From: Cynocephalus volans
Lineage: Eukaryota; Chordata; Mammalia; Dermoptera; Cynocephalidae
DNA: 64,000 bases
Reading direction: 5' to 3'
NCBI RefSeq assembly: GCF_027409185.1
Contig: NC_084463.1
Location: 108,982,133 to 109,046,132 of the forward strand
Shown: in pieces, positions 61,729 to 64,000 of the stretch
How positions within the stretch are numbered: position 1 is the stretch's first letter
Layout: each line of letters starts with the position of its first letter
Notes under the pieces: generated by a model
Seen by the model: only the letters and a program-made list of their open reading frames with translations
Told to the model about the DNA's origin: nothing
Databases searched by the model: none
Program-made: the position numbers and the translations under genes

Positions 61729-61732
<4 letters not shown>
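61176..61732 (-). mobile_element. Old L1M, antisense, third part
   Basis: Continues inverted ORF2: 'TTAATCCTTTGTTGGTTATTTG', 'AGAAATCCAATTTCATTTTTTCC', 'CCGTTTATTGAATAGTTGC', 'TTCCATTGGTCAATTTGTTTATC'. Interrupted by the SINE. Confidence 0.8.
61715..61732. repeat. SINE target-site duplication, left copy
   Basis: AATGTCTTATCAATTTTT; partner at 61,857-61,874 (two mismatches). The T-rich end joins the SINE's poly-A complement. Confidence 0.75.
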
Positions 61733-61763
<31 letters not shown>

Positions 61764-61856
61764 TGTGTGTGTGTAGCTGGCTGGTTAAGGGATGGAACCC
61801 TGAACCTTGATGTTATCAGCACTGAGCTCTAACCAACTGAGCTAACAAGCCAGCTC
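61733..61856 (-). mobile_element. tRNA-Ile-derived SINE (CYN-like), monomer
   Basis: On the minus strand the head reads GGCTTGTTAGCTCAGTTGGTTAGAGC-like text. The A box (61,827-61,844) agrees base-for-base with the 'TTAGCTCAGTTGGTTAGAGC' of eukaryotic tRNA-Ile, and the B box reads GGTTCCATCCC (61,789-61,799). The body of about 80 bases is followed by a (CA)n stretch and a long A run, seen here as GTGT and T on the plus strand. Flanking duplications of 18 bp (two mismatches) show L1-driven insertion. tRNA-Ile-headed SINEs are, to my recollection, characteristic of colugos. It is the youngest-looking insertion in the window. Confidence 0.8.
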
Positions 61857-64000
61857 AATATCTTAGCAATTTTTGACCCTTTATTCTTCTCTATACATTT
61901 TATGGTCAGGAAAACTTGCGGAGTTTTGATTGGCTTTGCATTGACTATGCACATCAATATGGAAAAAATTAATATTATGAGAATAAGTCTTCTGACCCAT
62001 GATTATGAAATATCTTTACATTTATTTAAGTCATCTTCAGTGTTTTTCAACAAAACTTTATAACTTTCTCCAAAAAGGTCCTACAAATCTTGTGTTGTAT
62101 TTATTCCTAGATTTTCAATATTCTTTGATACTATTTTTCATGATGTCTTAACTTTTATTACATTTTCTATTTTTGTTAGCTAATGAACAGAAATGCAATT
62201 GACTTTTGTATACTAATCTTAAATCCAGCTACCTTTTCTCAGCTCTCCTAATACAGTATTTTTAATATTTTATTTGTAGATTCTGTAAATAGTAAGTTTA
62301 TTTCTGCTTTTTAATTCTCACACCTTTAATTTCTTTTCCTTGTCTTAAGTGGACTAAGATCAACAATGTTGGAGAAATATTTGCTGTAACCTTTTATCAG
62401 GTAAATTAGTTGTCTAATTAAATTATGAATGTATGTTGAGTCTTATTACAAATGTTTCCTTTGAAATGGTCATATGTTTTTCTTCTTTAAAATATTAATG
62501 AGGGAATTTATATTTACAGATTTTTTTAAATGAAACCGTCACTGTATTCTTGGGGAAAACCCAACTTGGTCATAATGTATTATCTGTTTATATACACAGT
62601 GGGATCCAATTTGCTAATATTTTGTTTAAGGTTTTATATCTGTATTAGTAAGTGAAATTGATAGTTTTCCTTTCTCATAATGTCTGGGTCAGGTTTTATT
62701 AACGTATACAGAGTACACTTAGAATAAATTTTTATTGATGTCCTCTTTTGAGGGGCGGGAGGAAAGTTATAAGTTTAAGATGAACGTTTGGTAGAACTCA
62801 TCTGTGAAATCATCTGGGCCTGGTGTTGTCCTTGAGTAAGGTTTTGAGTAATTTTCTTTTGAGTAAGATTTTAAGTAACTGAGCTATTGCTTCACTTTCT
62901 TAAATAATGACAGGACAATTCAAATTTTCTATTTATTCGTAAGATGGGTTAGTGAAACTATATGTTTCTAGGAAAAGAAATTTTGCCCATTTTGACTAAA
63001 TTTTTCAGATTTATTAGTATACAGTTGGTAGTATTCTTTTATCTTTTAATCTTTTAATCTCTATCTATGACTATATTCCCTTTTTCATATGTAATATTAC
63101 TATTGTCTTCTCTGCTTCTTTCTTAATTTTGCCAAAGATTTATTTTTTGGTCTTTTCAAAGAACCAAATGTTGGCCTTGTTGATCTCTTTTTATAACCTT
63201 TGCATTTTACTCAGTTGATTTTCACTCTTAGTATTATCTTTCTACTTCATTTGGGTTTATTCTGTTAGAGTTCCTTTCCTGAAATTTTAAGTTGGATATG
63301 CAGCTCTTTAATTTTTCGCCTTTCTTCTTTCCTAATATAAATATTAAACTTCTGCTGAAGCACACTTTCACTGCATCCCACAAGTTTTGACAAGTTGTAT
63401 TTTCATTATCATTTGGTTCTAGGAATTAAAAAAAAATTTTCTCATTAGGACTTATTCTTTAACCCATGAGTTATTTAGAAGCATATGATTTAATTTCCAA
63501 ATATATGTATTTAATCTTATTGTTATTGACTTTTAACAATTGTGTATTATTAGAAAACATAATCTGCATTAAAATTTATTGAGACTTGCTTACTTCATGG
63601 CCTAGTACAACATTTATTTTGGTAAATGTTCCACATTTGCTTGAGAAAATGTATATTCTCTAATTGTTGGGTGCAGAACTGTGTATGTGTCCACCAGGAT
63701 AAGTTGTTAATTGTGTTATTAAAGTCATTCATTATCCCTGTTTTTGTTTTTTTCTTTGCTTCACATACTGATAATTGAGAGAAGTGTATTAATCTCCCAC
63801 TAGGATGGTGAATTTGCCAATTTCTCCATGTAATTTTGTCAGTTTTTTATATATATTTTTGAGGTTATTAATTGCATACATGTTTAAAATTATTACATGT
63901 ATTACATTCAAATGTGCTTATTGTAAATAGTAGATAGCTAGATTTTAAAAATTCAATTTGGCGATATATCTTTAAACAGGTATTTTTAACTCATTTACTC
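61857..64000 (-). mobile_element. Old L1M, antisense, fourth part, runs off window
   Basis: Inverted ORF2 from the reverse transcriptase ('AGCTAATGAACAGAAATGC', 'CTAATTAAATTATGAATGTATGTTGAG', 'TCTGGGCCTGGTGTTGTCC') into the endonuclease ('GAAAATGTATATTCTCTAATTGTTGG', 'ATTAAAGTCATTCATTATCC') by 63,960. The 5' end lies beyond the window. Very decayed. Confidence 0.8.

Noticed and set aside
61774..61856. Genuine tRNA-Ile gene
   Set aside because: The acceptor and anticodon arms do not close properly, and the (CA)n and A tail with target duplications mark it as a SINE.

Overview
This is vertebrate, specifically placental-mammal, nuclear DNA: a gene-poor intergenic or intronic stretch made largely of layered transposable elements. 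It holds MIR and L2/L3 relics, MLT1/MST-type MaLR LTRs, Tigger/MER2 and hAT-Charlie DNA transposons, and many L1 copies. There are no bacterial operons, rRNA genes, CRISPR arrays or intact long reading frames, and most open frames are chance or transposon debris. I saw no Alu, B1/B2, ruminant BovB or carnivore tRNA-Lys SINE. The one lineage-type SINE (61,733-61,856) has a head closely resembling tRNA-Ile. Such SINEs are, as I recall, known from colugos (Dermoptera, CYN family), so a colugo or other non-simian euarchontan is my best guess; this is inference.

Layout. 1-32 kb is GC-richer, with old MIR/L2/L3 fragments, several solo MaLR LTRs with 5-bp target-site duplications, MER2, a 1-kb Tigger inserted in an L1M, imperfect TG/CA tracts, and several TAAT-rich, repeat-free blocks that look like conserved non-coding (enhancer-like) DNA, the best at about 4.56-5.02 kb and 8.02-8.38 kb. 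32-64 kb is AT-rich and dominated by L1. It holds an antisense L1M (34.6-35.5 kb), an antisense L1 with an inverted ORF1 piece beside it (37.7-41.3 kb), LTRs, a MIR and a possible single coding exon on the minus strand (46,900-47,097).

The standout is 48,052-52,834 (minus strand). A full-length U6 snRNA copy is fused at its 3' end directly to a 5'-truncated L1 that starts in ORF1, and the whole unit is flanked by one 12-bp target-site duplication that begins AAAA after TT, the L1 endonuclease signature. This is a U6/L1 chimeric retrotransposition event. A sense L1 with intact 5' start but missing 3' end follows at 53.7-58.4 kb, head-to-head with it. From 58.6 kb to the window end a very old antisense L1 is interrupted by a sense L1, an MLT1 LTR and the tRNA-Ile SINE, giving a readable insertion order.

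No gene pathway can be reconstructed here. The window's content is retrotransposition history plus candidate regulatory DNA. Family names come from recalled consensus features and were not confirmed by a search.
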